A DNA stretch of 64,000 nucleotides from Cytophagales bacterium (GTDB taxonomy: Bacteria > Bacteroidota > Bacteroidia > Cytophagales > Spirosomataceae), in assembly GCA_004292855.1 (NCBI GenBank), contig RDXN01000079.1:1-64000 (forward strand), in the 5' to 3' direction. The position numbers and the translations under genes are program-made. A model generated the notes under the pieces. The model was not told the origin of the DNA. It ran no database searches and saw only the letters and a program-made list of their open reading frames with translations. Shown one piece after another: positions 17,955 to 27,017 of this stretch. The stretch's first letter is position 1. Every line of letters begins with the position of its first letter.

Positions 17955-18605
17955 CTAAACAGACTCGTTCAGAATCAGCTCTTTAAGTTTTCGGATGATA
18001 AATACCATCTGCAACAGGTCGTCACGACGGGTAATGTTGTACTCCCGGCTAACGCAGTAATCATTTCCCACCAGCGTGGCGAAGTTCCAGACGGTTCCAA
18101 ACAAATAGCCCCCGTAAAGTGGCCGACCGTCGGCGTTTTTCTCCTGCGCAATGAGCATGGCAGTCATCAACTGACCCTCTGGGTCATTCTTCTCACCTCG
18201 CTTCTTCTTGAATTCTTGCAGGAAGAAGTACGGGTGGGTCGGCTTATTGAACGGGAGGGGTGTGGCAAGCAGACAATCTGTAATCACGGCTACTTTACGG
18301 CCCCGAACAGTTGCCGATAAAGGTCGTTCATAAAAGACCTTTATTTTCTCTTTGACTTCTACATCAGCGATTCGGAAGAGCGTACCAATCACTTTAATTT
18401 TCAACTCCTCTTCATTCAAATATCCCCCATCTTCGAGAGCATCTTTGTGCAACAGGTCAAAAAGTGACTGCTCAAAAACTGACAGTTCAGACGAAGTATT
18501 TAACCAATCCTGTAAGAGAGTACAGTTTTTATTGACTGTTAACCCGAAGGCTACAGAAACATCGGCGGGGTCATAGCCAATCCGGTCGGGGTCCACGATT
18601 TGCAT
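17955..18605 (-). CDS. Conserved protein of unknown function
   Basis: 216 residues, no signal peptide or membrane segment. The centre reads DPEGQLMTAMLIAQEKN, then RPLYGGYLFGTVWNFATLVG, then a SREYNITRRDDLLQMVFIIRKLKELI helix. The E-x-Q pattern followed by a beta-hairpin and a long helix is reminiscent of PD-(D/E)XK nuclease-like folds seen in cyanobacterial and Bacteroidota conserved proteins, but I cannot confirm it. The gene is more AT-rich than its neighbours, which could mean later arrival. It lies 14 bases upstream of surE. Confidence 0.72.
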   Translation of the reverse strand: MQIVDPDRIGYDPADVSVAFGLTVNKNCTLLQDWLNTSSELSVFEQSLFDLLHKDALEDGGYLNEEELKIKVIGTLFRIADVEVKEKIKVFYERPLSATVRGRKVAVITDCLLATPLPFNKPTHPYFFLQEFKKKRGEKNDPEGQLMTAMLIAQEKNADGRPLYGGYLFGTVWNFATLVGNDYCVSREYNITRRDDLLQMVFIIRKLKELILNESV

Positions 18606-18640
18606 TTTCTTGGAATTTTAGAGTGCTGACGGATAAATTA

Positions 18641-19597
18641 TCACGCCGGTTGGCTCCCGGCGAAGCTCTTGTAGCCCTGCAAGGGGGTGTAGCCCTCAGT
18701 TTTTTTGCTGTAATAGCCCGTGCCGTCGTAGGCCCGCAGTTGGGGGTCGTTCAGGCAATCATCGGTGCAGGTGCCGTTGTGTTCCCAACCGCAGTTCTCG
18801 CACAGGGCCACGTGGTTGTTGCAGGCAGGACTGGCGCAGTTCACCATTCGGTCGGAGGATGTGCCGCAACGGTGGCAGGTTGAGACTACAGTCGGGTTTA
18901 CCTGATTAACCTCAACGGCCACCCGGTTATCGAACACATAGCATTTCCCGTCGAAATCTTCGCCCCCGGCCTCCAAACCGTACTTAATGATGCCGCCGTG
19001 CAGTTGGTACACGTTCTCGAACCCCTGCGACAGCAGATACGCACTCGCCTTTTCGCACTTGATACCGCCGGTGCAATAGGTAATGACTTTCTTATCTTTC
19101 AGGTGTGCGATCTCGCCCATGTGATCGGGCAGGTCGCGCAGGTTTTCCATGTCGAACGTGATGGCTCCTTTGAACCGGCCCACCGAATGTTCGTAGTTCG
19201 ACCGCATGTCGACCAGTACCACATCGGGGTCGTTTTTGAGTTTCTTGAACTCGTCGGGTTCTAGGTGGATGCCCGTTTGGCGGAGCGGGTCAACGGGGAG
19301 GTCCGAATGTACAATTTCGCTTTTCACGCGGACGTGCAGTTTCTGAAACGCGTGAACTTCGTGTTCTTCAATCTTAAACTCCAACGCGTCGAATCGAGGG
19401 TCAGCCTTCACAGCGGTCATGTAGGCGTCGCAATCGGCCGTGAGGCCCGACACGGTTCCGTTCAGGCCCTCCGCCGACACGATAATACGCCCCAGCAGGT
19501 TCAGTTGCAAACACAACAAATGGTGCTCCTCCCGAAACGCTTCGGGGTCGGCAATGGGTGTGTAGCAGTAATATAAAAGAACGCGGTATGGTTTCAT
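18641..19597 (-). CDS. trhO: tRNA uridine(34) hydroxylase (rhodanese family)
   Basis: 318 residues. The N-terminal ferredoxin-like UPF0176 domain (about 1-95; SAEGLNGTVSG) is followed by a rhodanese domain with catalytic C175 in VITYCTGGIKCEKAS. A C-terminal cysteine-rich segment has CHRCG, NCASPACN, CENCG and CTDDC, probably binding zinc. TrhO hydroxylates U34 of tRNAs to ho5U in an oxygen-dependent reaction. The length and motif order match YceA/TrhO. Confidence 0.93.
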   Translation of the reverse strand: MKPYRVLLYYCYTPIADPEAFREEHHLLCLQLNLLGRIIVSAEGLNGTVSGLTADCDAYMTAVKADPRFDALEFKIEEHEVHAFQKLHVRVKSEIVHSDLPVDPLRQTGIHLEPDEFKKLKNDPDVVLVDMRSNYEHSVGRFKGAITFDMENLRDLPDHMGEIAHLKDKKVITYCTGGIKCEKASAYLLSQGFENVYQLHGGIIKYGLEAGGEDFDGKCYVFDNRVAVEVNQVNPTVVSTCHRCGTSSDRMVNCASPACNNHVALCENCGWEHNGTCTDDCLNDPQLRAYDGTGYYSKKTEGYTPLQGYKSFAGSQPA

Positions 19598-19644
19598 TGG
19601 CTCAAACGCTTCGTATCAGGGCCACAAAGATACGCGTTTCAGGC

Positions 19645-20091
19645 CTAACCCTGAAACCCGACGCGCACATGCGAGCCGTCGCAGTAGGGTTTGTTGCTGC
19701 TTGCACCGCACCGGCAGAATGCCGTTACCTTATGTTTGGGCGTCTCGTTGCCTGCGCTGTCTTTCACGATCAGGTTGCCATATACCATCAACGGGCCGTT
19801 TGGCAGTACCTCAACCACGCTCTCGCCCGTGACGTCGGCAGGTTGCGGGGTTTCGTTGTTCCGGTAGTAGCTCAACGCTCCCGACGGACAGCGGTCAACC
19901 TGCTCCATAATTCGGGCGGTGTCGGCACCGTCCATATTCACCCAGGGTCGTTCTCTGGGATTAAATACCTCGCTGAGCTGTGTCCAGCAGATTTTGGAGT
20001 GAACACACATGGCAGGTTTCCAGACCACGGTGATCTCGTCGTTAGGGTAAGTCTTTGTGATGTCGGGGGTAGGTTTTTGTTCAGGTTGCAT
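19645..20091 (-). CDS. Two-domain Fe-S protein: divergent 4Fe-4S domain plus CDGSH domain
   Basis: 148 residues. The N-terminal Fer4_19-type domain has C29, C35 and C68 (MCVHSKIC and DRCPSGAL). The C-terminal CDGSH domain has the 2Fe-2S ligands C126, C128, C137 and H141 in CRCGASSNKPYCDGSH. Such proteins are cytoplasmic redox or Fe-S transfer proteins; no reaction is established. It lies between trhO and ogt on the same strand, 14 bases after ogt. Confidence 0.88.
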   Translation of the reverse strand: MQPEQKPTPDITKTYPNDEITVVWKPAMCVHSKICWTQLSEVFNPRERPWVNMDGADTARIMEQVDRCPSGALSYYRNNETPQPADVTGESVVEVLPNGPLMVYGNLIVKDSAGNETPKHKVTAFCRCGASSNKPYCDGSHVRVGFQG

Positions 20092-20104
20092 TCGTGTTCA
20101 GGTT

Positions 20105-20689
20105 TCAGAAGTTCAATGTCATTTGCGCGGAGGCTTTTCGGCCAAACTCCTTGTTTTCGAGCATCAATAGCGTCCGTTTTGCGGGCAATCCACCCGCGTA
20201 TCCGACCAGTTCGCCCGTGCTGCCGATGATCCGGTGGCAGGGCACCAAAATCGAGATAGAATTGGCTCCGTTGGCACTCGCTACAGCCCGGATGGCGTTC
20301 TTATCGCCCAGCTTTTCCGACAACTGTAAATAGCTCGTTGTGGTGCCGTACTCAACGGTCAGGAGTGCTTCCCAAACGCGCTGTTGGAAAGGCGTACCTA
20401 CCAGTCGGAGGGGCACCGAAAATATTTTTCGTGTACCGGCAAAATAATCGTCAAGCTGCCCCCGGGTTTGTTGTAGCAAATCGGTGTCTTCTTCCACAAA
20501 CCGTGCGTTCAGGCCCTTGCCTATCCGGTCGTCTACGGCGGTGCGCATCTGCCGGTGTCGCCAGTCGCACAAACAAAGTTGCCCGGCAAAGTCGCCCAGG
20601 ATGAGTTCGCCAACTGGCGTTGTATGGTATTGAATAGAAAGTTGATGCACGGAGTTTAGGGCCTGATTTTTAAGCGGATTAATCAGCAA
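20105..20689 (-). CDS. ogt: Methylated-DNA--[protein]-cysteine S-methyltransferase
   Basis: 194 residues. The C-terminal alkyltransferase domain has acceptor C151 in LVPCHRIIGSTG and the DNA-recognition helix TTTSYLQLSEKLGDKNAIRAV. It directly repairs O6-alkylguanine in DNA. The N-terminal domain is the short Ogt type without the Ada zinc site. The start overlaps the end of the OsmC gene by 11 bases; a later in-frame start is possible, since the first dozen residues are not family-like. Confidence 0.93.
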   Translation of the reverse strand: MLINPLKNQALNSVHQLSIQYHTTPVGELILGDFAGQLCLCDWRHRQMRTAVDDRIGKGLNARFVEEDTDLLQQTRGQLDDYFAGTRKIFSVPLRLVGTPFQQRVWEALLTVEYGTTTSYLQLSEKLGDKNAIRAVASANGANSISILVPCHRIIGSTGELVGYAGGLPAKRTLLMLENKEFGRKASAQMTLNF

Positions 20690-21071
20690 GTGTGGTGGTA
20701 AAACCGACAGGATTTTCGAGTAATTTATGAATAGGGCACTTGTCAGCGATTTCGAGCAACCGACCGCGCTGCTCGGTGGTGAGGTCGCCGGTAAGCACCA
20801 AACGCAGGCGAAAATTGGCCCGTCCGGCCTGCCGGTCGTTATCGAGGTCCACGTGGGCTACGGCTGCGGTGAGGGGCCAGCCCTTTCGGTCGGCATACAT
20901 GCGGAGGGTAATCACGGTGCAGGCTCCGAGCGATGCCGCCAACAAGTCGTTCGGTGTCATACCCCGGTCGCCCCCACCCACATCGGTGGGTTCGTCGGCA
21001 ACAATCACTTGGGTATCTGTCGAGATGTGCGTCTCGTAAGGCGTCTGTTCGATTCGGGAAGTAACGGTCAT
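20679..21071 (-). CDS. OsmC-family peroxiredoxin-like protein
   Basis: 130 residues. The two redox cysteines of the family are C51 (ASLGACTVITLRMYADRK) and C112 (EIADKCPIHKLLENP). Members reduce organic hydroperoxides in the cytoplasm. This is the YhfA/OsmC-like short form. It is the first gene of the run OsmC - ogt - CDGSH - trhO, a possible stress-linked operon. Confidence 0.9.
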   Translation of the reverse strand: MTVTSRIEQTPYETHISTDTQVIVADEPTDVGGGDRGMTPNDLLAASLGACTVITLRMYADRKGWPLTAAVAHVDLDNDRQAGRANFRLRLVLTGDLTTEQRGRLLEIADKCPIHKLLENPVGFTTTLAD

Positions 21072-21191
21072 AAGGGTGTTGAGTGCTTACTTGGTAGGGG
21101 GTAAGCAAGAAGCAAAAGCAATTCGGTTTTGTTTAACGGTCATTAAACTTTCGGCAAACAATTCACAAAAATAAAAGTTATTCGAGGTATA

Positions 21192-21199
21192 TACGTTTG
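21192..21199 (+). promoter_or_regulatory. Candidate -7 box (TACGTTTG) for the small RNA
   Basis: TACGTTTG is a full TAnnTTTG match in the gap between the divergent OsmC gene and the lipoprotein gene at 21331. No clear TTG is seen 19-21 bases upstream. The box lies about 5 bases before the folded region at 21204-21308. Confidence 0.5.
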
Positions 21200-21203
21200 C
21201 GAG

Positions 21204-21308
21204 TTTTAAGCGCAAGTGCGCCGACATTCTGTCTGTTTCTCGCTTAAATTGTGTCGAATATACAACTTCATCAGCTAGCCCCTGTCTCTATGACGGGGGC
21301 TTTTTTTG
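21204..21308 (+). ncRNA. Candidate small RNA, about 105 nt, ending in a strong terminator
   Basis: TTTAAGCG (21205-21212) pairs with CGCTTAAA (21241-21248). Inside is an asymmetric bubble and an apical hairpin GACA-TTC-TGTC (21223-21233). Downstream, AGCCCCTGTC pairs with GACGGGGGCT around a 5-base loop (about 21277-21301) followed by seven T, a canonical terminator. No plus-strand gene lies upstream that would need this terminator. The long stem with an open bubble recalls 6S-type RNAs of Bacteroidota, but identity is inference only. Confidence 0.5.
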
Positions 21309-21330
21309 TTTTGACCTGTATATTTACCTC

Positions 21331-22011
21331 ATGCGTTTCCTGCTCTATTTACTTCTATTAGCGTTGACTACCTGTACACCCCCCGACCAATTAGCCGTGC
21401 TGCCCGACACGGATTATGTTCCGGTTCAACCGGGGCAGTATCGCGTGTATACCGTCACCGAGCAACGGTTCGGTCCGGGTGGTGTTTCGGCTACCCGCCA
21501 ATACACCCGGCGCGAAACACTGGGCCTGCCTTTTCGCACCCTCACCGGCAACATGGCCTACCCGCTCACCTACGCGCATCAATCCGCCACAAGCCCCATT
21601 TGGATCACCGATTCGCTTGGCACCGTTGAGCAGACGCCCACCGAATATTGGCTTACGACCGGCAGCCGGACCACGGTTCAGCTTACGTTTCCGCTGTTTG
21701 ACGGGCAACGTTGGGACGGCAACCGCTATAACGCCCTCGGCCCCGACGAATTTCTTCTGCAACGCTGCCACCAACCGTTTCGCACCGACACGAAAACGTA
21801 CGACCGCACCATGACGGTGGTTCAACAAAACGACTCGACGCTGGTTGGGCAGGACAAGCGCATTGCTGTTTACGCCTATCAAATCGGGTTGGTTTATGCC
21901 GAACGGCAACAAGTTCGGTACTGCGCCAACAGCCCCGGCTGCGGGAGACCCACCGCTATTGCGTATGGAATCAGGCAGTTCGTTCGTTTACTTGAACATG
22001 GAAACCAATAG
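21331..22011 (+). CDS. Putative lipoprotein of unknown function
   Basis: 226 residues. A hydrophobic N-terminus ends in LLALTTCTPP, a plausible lipobox with Cys15. The mature part is beta-rich (QYRVYTVTEQRF, TTVQLTFPLFDGQRWDGNRYN and KRIAVYAYQIGLVYAERQQVRYC). I do not recognise a named domain. Its end overlaps the subtilase start by 14 bases, so the two are probably translated together and may act together at the cell envelope. Confidence 0.78.
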   Translation: MRFLLYLLLLALTTCTPPDQLAVLPDTDYVPVQPGQYRVYTVTEQRFGPGGVSATRQYTRRETLGLPFRTLTGNMAYPLTYAHQSATSPIWITDSLGTVEQTPTEYWLTTGSRTTVQLTFPLFDGQRWDGNRYNALGPDEFLLQRCHQPFRTDTKTYDRTMTVVQQNDSTLVGQDKRIAVYAYQIGLVYAERQQVRYCANSPGCGRPTAIAYGIRQFVRLLEHGNQ

Positions 22012-23653
22012 GCAATTTGTGCTTTTTATTGTGGCTTTGTGGCTTTGTGCGCCTGTTCGGGTCGTTGCTCAGGCTCAGCCTGACGGGCGGTATCTGGTGT
22101 TGCTGCGCGACAAGGCCAGCTCACCATTCAGCACGGCCCGACCGGAACAGTTTCTGTCGGCGCGGGCCATTGCCCGGCGTACCAAACAAAACATTGCCGT
22201 TACCGAGCGCGATTTGCCCGTCAATCCGGGGTATTTGAGTCAAATTCGGGCCACGGGGGCTGAGGTTCTGTACAGTTCGCGGTGGCTCAATGCCGCCCTC
22301 ATACGCACCAGTTCGGCCACCTTGCAACGGGTGTTGGCCCTGCCGTTTGTGCGTGGTTTAGAATACAACAGGGCTATGGGCAACGCCCGAATAGCTACCC
22401 CCTCCGAACCAACCTCATCAGCCGCGCAAAAATTCGGCGAAACGGCTGCTACGCCCCTCCCCTACGGCCCTTCGCTGGATCAGTTGAGTCAGTTGGGTCT
22501 CGATCAACTCCACGAGCGCGGTTTCCGGGGCGAAGGCATGTTGGTGGCAATTCTGGATTCGGGGTTTCCGAATACCAACACGCTGCCCTTCTTTGCGCCC
22601 CTCGTGAGCGAAAAACGCATCGTAACGACCTACGACTTTATTACCAACAATGCCAACGTGTACGACGACCATAGCCACGGCCTAAACGTGCTGTCGATTA
22701 TGGCCGCAACCGCCGACAACCGGCTTTATGGGGGTGCTTACAAAGCGAGCTACGCCCTGTTTCGTACCGAAGACGCCTTTTCGGAGTCGCCCATCGAGGA
22801 GGCTTACTGGCTTCTGGGGGCCGAACGCGCCGACAGCACCGGGGCCGACGTGATCAACTCGTCGCTGGGCTATAACGAGTTCGACCCGGAGTTTGCGGCT
22901 CTTGACCACACGCAGGCTGATATGGATGGCCGCACCACGCTCGTGAGCCGGGCGGCTCAATGGGCCGCCGAGACGGGCATAGCCGTTGTGGTTTCGGCAG
23001 GCAACGAGGGCAACAAGCCCTGGCGGTCGATCACGGCCCCTTCCGATGCCGTCGACGTGTTGGCCGTAGCCGCCACAACACCCACCAATGAGCGGGCCGC
23101 ATTCAGCAGTTTTGGCCCAAGTGCCGATGGCCGCGTGAAGCCCGACGTTGCCGCTCGTGGACAAAGCACCCTGATCGGCACGCCTTCGGGGGGTGTAAGT
23201 TCGGGGTCGGGGACGTCGTTTGCGGGGCCGCTGATTGCGAGTTTGGTCACGACGCTCTGGCAGGCTTACCCGCAACTGACCGCCCGCGAGATCCTGGGCG
23301 TGGTGCGTCGGGCGGGCAGTCAGGCGCAAGCTCCCGATGATCAACTGGGCTATGGCATCCCCACGTTTGAGCGGGCCGCCCGCCTGACTGAGCGTTTTTC
23401 GTTTACCCTGGCTTCGCCCAACCCCTTCTCCGATACTGATTTTTTAACAGTCCCCTGGGGCGAAATTCCCGCCGTAAACACCCTGCAAGCCCAACTCACC
23501 GACGTGGCGGGGCGCGTTGTCTGGCAGCAAACTCTGTCCGCCGAACGCACAATTACGCTTTCGTTCCGACAACTGGGCTTGCCATCGGGAATTTACCTGC
23601 TGAGCTTATCGGACGGCAACAAACGAACCACCGTCCGGTTATTGAAACGATGA
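21998..23653 (+). CDS. S8 family serine protease (subtilase) with T9SS sorting domain
   Basis: 551 residues from the ATG at 21998; this start gives a signal peptide [20 protein letters not shown] ending VVAQ, whereas the in-frame ATG at 21845 does not. The catalytic triad is D187 ([10 protein letters not shown]), H227 ([11 protein letters not shown]) and S407 ([13 protein letters not shown]), with oxyanion N336 (SAGNEGN). A propeptide-like region precedes the domain. The C-terminal 75 residues form a type IX sorting domain ([12 protein letters not shown] and [13 protein letters not shown]), so it should be exported to the cell surface. It overlaps the lipoprotein gene by 14 bases and the macrodomain gene by 4. 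Confidence 0.92.
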   Translation: METNRQFVLFIVALWLCAPVRVVAQAQPDGRYLVLLRDKASSPFSTARPEQFLSARAIARRTKQNIAVTERDLPVNPGYLSQIRATGAEVLYSSRWLNAALIRTSSATLQRVLALPFVRGLEYNRAMGNARIATPSEPTSSAAQKFGETAATPLPYGPSLDQLSQLGLDQLHERGFRGEGMLVAILDSGFPNTNTLPFFAPLVSEKRIVTTYDFITNNANVYDDHSHGLNVLSIMAATADNRLYGGAYKASYALFRTEDAFSESPIEEAYWLLGAERADSTGADVINSSLGYNEFDPEFAALDHTQADMDGRTTLVSRAAQWAAETGIAVVVSAGNEGNKPWRSITAPSDAVDVLAVAATTPTNERAAFSSFGPSADGRVKPDVAARGQSTLIGTPSGGVSSGSGTSFAGPLIASLVTTLWQAYPQLTAREILGVVRRAGSQAQAPDDQLGYGIPTFERAARLTERFSFTLASPNPFSDTDFLTVPWGEIPAVNTLQAQLTDVAGRVVWQQTLSAERTITLSFRQLGLPSGIYLLSLSDGNKRTTVRLLKR

Positions 23654-24171
23654 ACGCAATCAATCTACGGGTACATGTCGGCGACATCACGAAACTCGCC
23701 GTCGATGCCATTGTCAATGCCGCCAACAGTAGTTTGCTGGGGGGGGGTGGTGTCGATGGCGCCATTCACCGGGCGGCAGGCCCTGAATTGGTGCATGAGT
23801 GTCGCTTGTTGCATGGCTGCAAAACGGGCGATGCCAAGATTACTAAAGGCTACCGTTTACCAGCACGTACTATTATTCATACCGTTGGGCCGGTGTGGCG
23901 CGGGGGCACAGATAACGAACCCGATTTACTGGCAAGTTGCTACCGACGCTCGCTTGAAATAGCTGCTCAACAAGGACTGACGTCTATTGCCTTTCCGGGC
24001 ATCAGTACGGGTATTTACGGGTATCCAAAAAACGAAGCCTGCACCATTGCTGTTGCTACCGTCCGGGCATTTGCCGAGCGGCCCTCCTCTATTCAGGAGG
24101 TAATTTTTTGCTGTTTCGATAGCGAGAGTGGGCAACTGTATCAGGATAGACTAGCCTACACTGACGTATAA
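23650..24171 (+). CDS. Macrodomain protein, O-acetyl-ADP-ribose deacetylase type
   Basis: 173 residues, a single macrodomain of the YmdB/MacroD type. [20 protein letters not shown], the glycine loop [15 protein letters not shown] and [13 protein letters not shown] form the ADP-ribose pocket. Members hydrolyse O-acetyl-ADP-ribose or ADP-ribose esters on protein and nucleic acid. There is no signal peptide, so it is cytoplasmic. The start overlaps the stop of the secreted subtilase (ATGA, 23650-23653), an odd pairing of compartments. Confidence 0.93.
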   Translation: MNAINLRVHVGDITKLAVDAIVNAANSSLLGGGGVDGAIHRAAGPELVHECRLLHGCKTGDAKITKGYRLPARTIIHTVGPVWRGGTDNEPDLLASCYRRSLEIAAQQGLTSIAFPGISTGIYGYPKNEACTIAVATVRAFAERPSSIQEVIFCCFDSESGQLYQDRLAYTDV

Positions 24172-24260
24172 CTGTTTCTGCACAATATTCAACTAATTTT
24201 TATTATACCAATAATTCTTCATACATTAACAGCCACAAACCCCTAAATCGTCTGTTGATT

Positions 24261-26942
24261 ATGAAGAACTTCTGCAAAACATTACCCTTACTGCTGTTAC
24301 TGCTCGTTGGTTTAAACGGGCTGGCTCAAACCATGCAGTATCACCGGATTCAGGTCAAAATTGACCCGAAGCAACTCGAATACCTGTTTAACAATGGGCT
24401 GGAAATTGACCATTTCAGCTTTGAAAACAAACAGGATTTCGTCGCTGAAGTATCGGACCGGGACGTGGCCCTGTTCCGGCGCAACGGACACAGCGTTACC
24501 TTTCTGATCCGCGATCTGGAAAAAAACTACGGGGCTTATAACGAACAGATCAATCGCGAGATGGCTCGCAAAAACGGCGCGGCCCGTGCGGCTGCGGCCA
24601 CGCCCACCAACTTCAGTCTGGGGTCGCACGCGGGTGGGTACTACACGTTTGCCGAACTCGAAGCCACCCTCGACCGGATGCGTACACGCTTCCCGAACCT
24701 GATTAGCGTGAAAAGCAGCATCGGTAATTCATACGGCGGTCGGCCCCTGTACATGGTCAAAATCAGCGACAACCCCGACGCCGACGAAAACGAGCCGGAA
24801 CTGCTGTTGAACGCCCTGCACCATGCCCGCGAACCCATGAGTCTGAGCCAGTTGATTTATTTCATGTGGCACGTACTCGAAAACTACACGAGCGATAAAG
24901 AGATTCGGACCCTGCTCAACAGTTCCGAAATCTACATTGTGCCCTGCCTGAACCCCGACGGCTACGTGTACAACCAGACAAGCAGCCCCAATGGCGGGGG
25001 CATGTGGCGCAAAAACCGCCGACTCAACGCTGGCGGCACCTATGGCGTTGATCTGAATCGCAACTATTCGTACAACTACGCCCGCGACAACACCGGCTCG
25101 TCGCCCACGCCAAGCTCCGACACGTATCGGGGCACGGGGGCGTTTTCGGAAACCGAAACAGCCGCCCTACGCACGTTCTCGGCAAGTCGGCAGTTTGTGG
25201 CCGCGTTCAATTACCACTCCTACGGGGGTTACTGCATCTATCCGTTCGAGAGTCTAAACCCAAACACGAATACCGAACTGACCACGTTCCGAGCAGCAGC
25301 TACGTATCTGACCGCCGAAAACGGTTTTAGAATTGGTAATGCCTATGAAACCGTTGGCTACACGGCCAACGGCACCGCCCCCGACTGGGAGTTTGGCGAG
25401 CAGGTAGCCAAAAGCAAAATGTACGGCTTTACACCCGAAATTGGCAGTGCGACGGATGGATTCTGGCCAGCCTCCTCGCGTATTATTCCCCTGAGCGAGA
25501 GCATGTTGGCCATGAATCGTAAGATGCTGCGCATTGCCACCATCTATGGGCGGGCAACCGTAACAGGCCCGCTCACCGTGACGCAACCGACGGGTTCGCT
25601 GGCCTATCAGTTTCAGAATTTCGGCATTAAACCGGGCAGTCTGACCGTTACGGCGGCAACCATGAGCAGTGCGGTATCAGGCGTAGCTACGGGTCGGGTG
25701 TTCAGTAATTTAGGGCTATTGGCTACGGCTCCCGGCACATTCTCATTTACGGTTGCGGCCAATACGCCTTCGGGCACGTTACTGCCGTTTGAGATCAGTA
25801 TCGACAACGGCATGGCGGTGATTAAGGACACGGTCACACTCAACTACGCACCCTCGTGTGGAGTGGCAACAGGGCTGACCTCCGGCAGCATCGCCGAAAA
25901 CGGGGCCACGCTGAGTTGGGCGAGCGTGGCGGGGGCCACAAGTTACGCGCTCTCAATAAAACCCAAAAGCGTTACTACCTGGCCCACCGACCTAACCCTC
26001 AACGGCACAACCTACGCGGCTACCGGGTTGTTGCAAAACACGGACTACGATTGGCGTGTACGGCCCGACTGCGGCACTAACGCTACCGCTTCATTCAAAA
26101 CAGTACGGCAAACCTGTTTCCGGGAATCGGGTGGGCAGATTGTGTTTGAGGCCGAGAATTTTGTCCGGGCTGTAACGGGCACCGGTACAGCCGCCGGACG
26201 GGTGTGGTCGCCATTGAGTGTCAGCACGGCATCGGGTAGCGGGGCAATGGCCGCGTCGGGTACGGGGCTGAACCTGCAAAACACCCTGACCGGCCCTCGA
26301 CTCGACTACTCGTTGAACATCACAACTACCGGCACTTACTACGTCTGGGTACGGATGGCGGCAGGTCCGAGCGGCACAAGCGACGACTCATTCCACCTCG
26401 GCCTGAACGGTTCGGCGGTGACGCTCAGCCCCAGCACGAGCAACTACAACAACGGCAACACCGCCTGGACCTGGATCAAAGCCGCCGGCACAACGGCCTT
26501 TCGCGTAGTTATTTCAACACCGGGTTCGTACACGTTCAATCTCTGGATGCGCGAAGATGGTGCCCGTGTCGATAAGTTTGTGCTCACCACCAGCTCAACC
26601 TACACGCCATCGGGCACGGGGCCGGTTTTGAGTAGCGTGTGTGGTGCAGCCCCGGCGAGTTTGGCTGTTCTTGCCCGCACAGCGACCGAGTCGGCTCCTG
26701 AACTGAACGTGACGGCTTATCCAAACCCGTTTGATGGAAGCATTACGGTGAAAACTTCGCCAGGTGAGCAGGACGCCCAACTTCGGTTAATTAGCCTTGA
26801 TGGGCGGGTGCATCATCAGGCCCAACTGCCCGCCCGCGAACAGGAACACGTCATTTCGACACCAACGCTGCCCGCCGGAGCCTACTTCATCGAGGTGGTT
26901 CGGGATCGGCAACGAAAGGTTGTGCCAGTACGGAAATTGTGA
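24261..26942 (+). CDS. Secreted M14 zinc carboxypeptidase with Fn3, CBM-like and T9SS sorting domains
   Basis: 893 residues from the ATG at 24261. After the signal peptide (LLVGLNGLAQ) comes a pro-region, then the peptidase M14 domain with zinc ligands H188 and E191 (NALHHAREPMS), the second His in FNYHSYGGY and the catalytic Glu in GFTPEIGSATDGFWP. Next come a beta-sandwich (about 435-530), a fibronectin III-like module (CGVATGLTSGSIAENGATLSW), a galactose-binding-like module (about 620-775) and a C-terminal sorting domain (AYPNPFDGSITV, LPAGAYFIEVVRD). It cleaves C-terminal residues outside the cell. The gene ends before the hairpin at 26962. Confidence 0.93.
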   Translation: MKNFCKTLPLLLLLLVGLNGLAQTMQYHRIQVKIDPKQLEYLFNNGLEIDHFSFENKQDFVAEVSDRDVALFRRNGHSVTFLIRDLEKNYGAYNEQINREMARKNGAARAAAATPTNFSLGSHAGGYYTFAELEATLDRMRTRFPNLISVKSSIGNSYGGRPLYMVKISDNPDADENEPELLLNALHHAREPMSLSQLIYFMWHVLENYTSDKEIRTLLNSSEIYIVPCLNPDGYVYNQTSSPNGGGMWRKNRRLNAGGTYGVDLNRNYSYNYARDNTGSSPTPSSDTYRGTGAFSETETAALRTFSASRQFVAAFNYHSYGGYCIYPFESLNPNTNTELTTFRAAATYLTAENGFRIGNAYETVGYTANGTAPDWEFGEQVAKSKMYGFTPEIGSATDGFWPASSRIIPLSESMLAMNRKMLRIATIYGRATVTGPLTVTQPTGSLAYQFQNFGIKPGSLTVTAATMSSAVSGVATGRVFSNLGLLATAPGTFSFTVAANTPSGTLLPFEISIDNGMAVIKDTVTLNYAPSCGVATGLTSGSIAENGATLSWASVAGATSYALSIKPKSVTTWPTDLTLNGTTYAATGLLQNTDYDWRVRPDCGTNATASFKTVRQTCFRESGGQIVFEAENFVRAVTGTGTAAGRVWSPLSVSTASGSGAMAASGTGLNLQNTLTGPRLDYSLNITTTGTYYVWVRMAAGPSGTSDDSFHLGLNGSAVTLSPSTSNYNNGNTAWTWIKAAGTTAFRVVISTPGSYTFNLWMREDGARVDKFVLTTSSTYTPSGTGPVLSSVCGAAPASLAVLARTATESAPELNVTAYPNPFDGSITVKTSPGEQDAQLRLISLDGRVHHQAQLPAREQEHVISTPTLPAGAYFIEVVRDRQRKVVPVRKL

Positions 26943-26961
26943 TAACAGGGAGTGTGTGTAA

Positions 26962-27002
26962 AATTGCTGACGCGTGTGGCCTTCGACTACGCGTCAGCAA
27001 TT
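26962..27002. terminator. Hairpin terminator with GCTGACGC core
   Basis: AATTGCTGACGCGT (26962-26975) pairs perfectly with ACGCGTCAGCAATT (26989-27002), with a 13-base loop. It separates the carboxypeptidase gene from the convergent gene at 27018. The core matches the hairpins at 15439 and 38899. Confidence 0.8.
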
Positions 27003-27017
27003 CTAACAAACCATTTT

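Noticed and set aside
19558-20229. 223-residue plus-strand open frame opposite the CDGSH protein and ogt
   Set aside because: It covers two confident genes on the other strand and parts of their gaps, with no protein-like features.
22682-23344. 220-residue minus-strand open frame opposite the subtilase
   Set aside because: The subtilase has its full catalytic triad here; the opposite frame is Arg/Pro-rich shadow sequence.
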